Positions 44,529-46,332 of a DNA stretch of 46,332 bases are shown piece after piece (position 1 is the stretch's first letter; each line of letters opens with the position of its first letter). The position numbers and the translations under genes were made by a program. The notes below the pieces were generated by a model. That model worked only from the letters and a program-made list of their open reading frames with translations, was not told where the DNA came from and did no database searches. The DNA comes from Bacteroidota bacterium (lineage in GTDB: Bacteria > Bacteroidota > Bacteroidia > NORP154): contig JACZWC010000037.1 in assembly GCA_022572355.1 (NCBI GenBank), positions 1 through 46,332 on the forward strand, written 5' to 3'.

Positions 44529-45737
44529 ATGGCTGAAGCACTCATATTTGACGCCGTAAGAACTCCCAGGGGAAAGGGGAAGAAAGATGGCTCTCTTTAC
44601 GAAACAAAAGCAGTAGATGTATTGGCTACGGCATTCAGGGCAGTTCGTGATAGAAATGAATTAGATACCAGCTTTGTGGAAGATGCAATCATTGGTTGTG
44701 TAACCCAGAGCTGGGAGCAAAGTGGGGATATCGCAAAAGCTGCGGCATTGCAAGCGGGCTACGACAACAATGTGGCAGGCGTGACATTGAATCGCTTTTG
44801 CGGGTCGGGATTGGAATCTGTAAATCAGGTATCAGCATATGTGATGTCTGGGCAACTGGACCTGATGCTGGCGGGAGGCGTAGAATCAATGTCACGGGTT
44901 CCTATGGGTTCGGATGGTTCTGCGTTAATGACAGATCCGGACATGATCGCCTCTCATTATATCGTACCTCAGGGCATTTCGGCGGATTTGATAGCGACAA
45001 AATTTGGCTATGATAGAAAAACACTGGATGAATTTGCGGTGGAATCGCACAAAAGGGCGGCAAAGGCCTGGGAGGAGAAGCGATTTGAAAAGACCATTGT
45101 ACCGGTTACCGACGATAATGGAACCGTAATGCTCGACAAGGACGAGATGATCAGGCCGGACACCACCACGGAAATACTCGCTGAATTAAAGCCTGCCTTT
45201 GAACAAATGGGATCCATGGCCGGCTTTGACTCTGTGGCCATTCAGCGATATCCTGAAATTGAGCGCATCGAGCATGTACACCACGCGGGAAATTCTTCTG
45301 GTATTGTAGACGGTGCGTCAGTCGTACTGATTGGTAATAAAGAAATTGGAGACAAGTTAAATCTCAAACCTCGAGCCAAAGTCGTGTCCTTTGGAGTGGT
45401 GGGAGCGGAGCCCACAATTATGCTTGAAGGCCCTGCACCAGCTTCCCGGAAGGCGCTTTCGAAAGCGGGTATGGATGTATCGGATATAGATTTGTTTGAA
45501 ATCAACGAGGCGTTCGCGGTAGTTCCGCTGCGATTTATGGAGGAGATGGGCGTGAATCACGATATAATCAATGTTAATGGGGGCGCTATTGCCATGGGCC
45601 ACCCATTAGGCGCGACCGGAGCCATGTTGCTCGGAACATTGCTGGAGGAACTCGAACGAACGGATAAGAGCACAGGATTAATTAGTCTTTGCATTGGAGG
45701 AGGTATGGGAATAGCAACGATAATAGAAAGAGTTTAA
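44529..45737 (+). CDS. Acetyl-CoA C-acyltransferase (thiolase)
   Basis: 402 residues, full length for the family. It carries out the last step of beta-oxidation: cleavage of 3-oxoacyl-CoA with CoA to acetyl-CoA and a shortened acyl-CoA. Catalytic residues are visible: nucleophile Cys91 in [11 protein letters not shown], the NEAF block (Asn326), His358 in [15 protein letters not shown] and Cys388 in CIGGGMG. The N-terminus ([20 protein letters not shown]) is typical of FadA/FadI-type rather than biosynthetic thiolases. The stop is 2 bases before the start of the FadJ/FadB-like gene, so the two form an operon and probably a complex. The enzymes are cytoplasmic. Whether it is fadA- or fadI-like cannot be settled here. 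Confidence 0.93.
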   Translation: MAEALIFDAVRTPRGKGKKDGSLYETKAVDVLATAFRAVRDRNELDTSFVEDAIIGCVTQSWEQSGDIAKAAALQAGYDNNVAGVTLNRFCGSGLESVNQVSAYVMSGQLDLMLAGGVESMSRVPMGSDGSALMTDPDMIASHYIVPQGISADLIATKFGYDRKTLDEFAVESHKRAAKAWEEKRFEKTIVPVTDDNGTVMLDKDEMIRPDTTTEILAELKPAFEQMGSMAGFDSVAIQRYPEIERIEHVHHAGNSSGIVDGASVVLIGNKEIGDKLNLKPRAKVVSFGVVGAEPTIMLEGPAPASRKALSKAGMDVSDIDLFEINEAFAVVPLRFMEEMGVNHDIINVNGGAIAMGHPLGATGAMLLGTLLEELERTDKSTGLISLCIGGGMGIATIIERV

Positions 45738-45739
45738 AC

Positions 45740-46332
45740 ATGATAGACTACGAAGTTTCAAACGGCATTGCCTCATTGATCATGAACAATCCTGAGGCAT
45801 CGGTGAATGTGATCAATCAGCCCTTTATTGAATCATTGAATACCAATCTGGATCAGGCGCTTGCTGATGATTTGGTGAAAGGAATCATTCTTACCTCTTC
45901 GAAAAAGGATTTTATGGTCGGTGGAGATCTCAACCACCTGATGGCTGCAAAGAATGTGGCTGACGTAGTAGAAATTGCAAATCAGCTGGATGCAGTGCTA
46001 AGAAAAATGGAAACTGGAGGCAAACCGGTTGTGGCCGCAATCAACGGAACGGCTTTGGGTGGTGGATATGAGTTGTGTTTAGCTTGTCACCATCGAATAC
46101 TGGCCAAAGGAAAATCAGTGAGGGTGGGATTGCCCGAAGTGACTCTTGGACTACTTCCCGGAGGAGGTGGTACGCAACGCTTACCGAGGCTGATAGGTAT
46201 TCAAGCTGCGTTGCAACCCTTGTTAGAGGGAAAGCGACTCAGGCCTGAGCAGGCACAAGAACTGGGCATGGTGGATGAACTGGCAGATTCTACCGAAGAA
46301 CTAATGTCTCAAAGCCTAAAGTGGACGGCAGA
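45740..46332 (+). CDS. Multifunctional fatty-acid oxidation protein, N-terminal enoyl-CoA hydratase part (3' end cut)
   Basis: The ATG at 45740 lies 2 bases after the thiolase stop and the frame runs open to the window edge (197 complete codons). The residues match the enoyl-CoA hydratase/isomerase (crotonase) domain: oxyanion-hole region FMVGGDLNHL (59-66), INGTALGGGYELCLACHHR with Glu111, and VGLPEVTLGLLPGGGGTQRL with Glu133. These are the two catalytic glutamates. In FadB/FadJ-type alpha subunits a 3-hydroxyacyl-CoA dehydrogenase domain follows, which would be outside the window. Together with the thiolase it would form the trifunctional complex of beta-oxidation. It could also be a single-domain hydratase, but the order thiolase then FadJ/FadB-like gene favours the large protein. 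Confidence 0.85.
   Translation, partial: MIDYEVSNGIASLIMNNPEASVNVINQPFIESLNTNLDQALADDLVKGIILTSSKKDFMVGGDLNHLMAAKNVADVVEIANQLDAVLRKMETGGKPVVAAINGTALGGGYELCLACHHRILAKGKSVRVGLPEVTLGLLPGGGGTQRLPRLIGIQAALQPLLEGKRLRPEQAQELGMVDELADSTEELMSQSLKWTA

Overview
The window looks like a chromosomal piece of an environmental Bacteroidota. The evidence is in the sequence: several very large secreted proteins carry SprB-type repeats and end in type IX secretion system (T9SS) type A or type B sorting domains, a TonB-dependent receptor is paired with a DUF4249 lipoprotein, and several upstream regions hold the Bacteroidota promoter box TAnnTTTG. No tRNA, rRNA, CRISPR array, insertion sequence or phage gene was seen. 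Genus-level assignment is not possible from this sequence alone.

Layout. Bases 1-458 hold the 5' part of a minus-strand gene fusing a cupredoxin domain to SprB repeats. Bases 736-11290 are a plus-strand operon: an M43 (pappalysin-type) metalloprotease with a SprB tail, a small secreted HMA-like protein without the metal-binding cysteines, and a 2129-residue PKD/SprB protein with a type B sorting domain. Bases 11307-18737 are minus-strand genes: a secreted propeller-like T9SS cargo, a four-helix membrane protein of the CmpB/TMEM229 type, a 1316-residue SprB/DUF7619 T9SS cargo, and an AlkB-type alkane 1-monooxygenase. A possible 39-residue membrane peptide faces the alkane monooxygenase gene.

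Bases 18989-28901 form the most unusual part. Two related small secreted proteins (ending in a clear terminator) are followed by a secreted metacaspase with a DUF4384 tail. Convergent to it lies a 1141-residue protein with a signal peptide, a caspase domain, WD40 repeats and TPRs. Next comes a four-gene tandem family of secreted proteins that I do not recognise, with five copies of one domain and two swapped leader sequences. The two caspase genes and the flanking secreted families look like an envelope-located caspase locus; the functional link is inferred from position only.

Bases 29025-34570 hold a stand-alone 2-oxoacid dehydrogenase acyltransferase domain, a DUF4249 lipoprotein plus TonB-dependent receptor operon (with promoter), and a secreted prenyltransferase/squalene-cyclase-fold protein with its terminator. 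Bases 34977-41173 are two overlapping, paralogous M43 proteases with propeller-like repeats, PKD domains and type A sorting domains. A 638-base gene-free stretch with inverted repeats follows. The window ends with a SpoIIE-type phosphatase, a membrane protein of unknown function, a thiolase, and the start of a FadJ/FadB-type multifunctional beta-oxidation protein. The last two form a fatty-acid beta-oxidation operon, which would be metabolically compatible with the alkane monooxygenase, although they are 26 kb apart.
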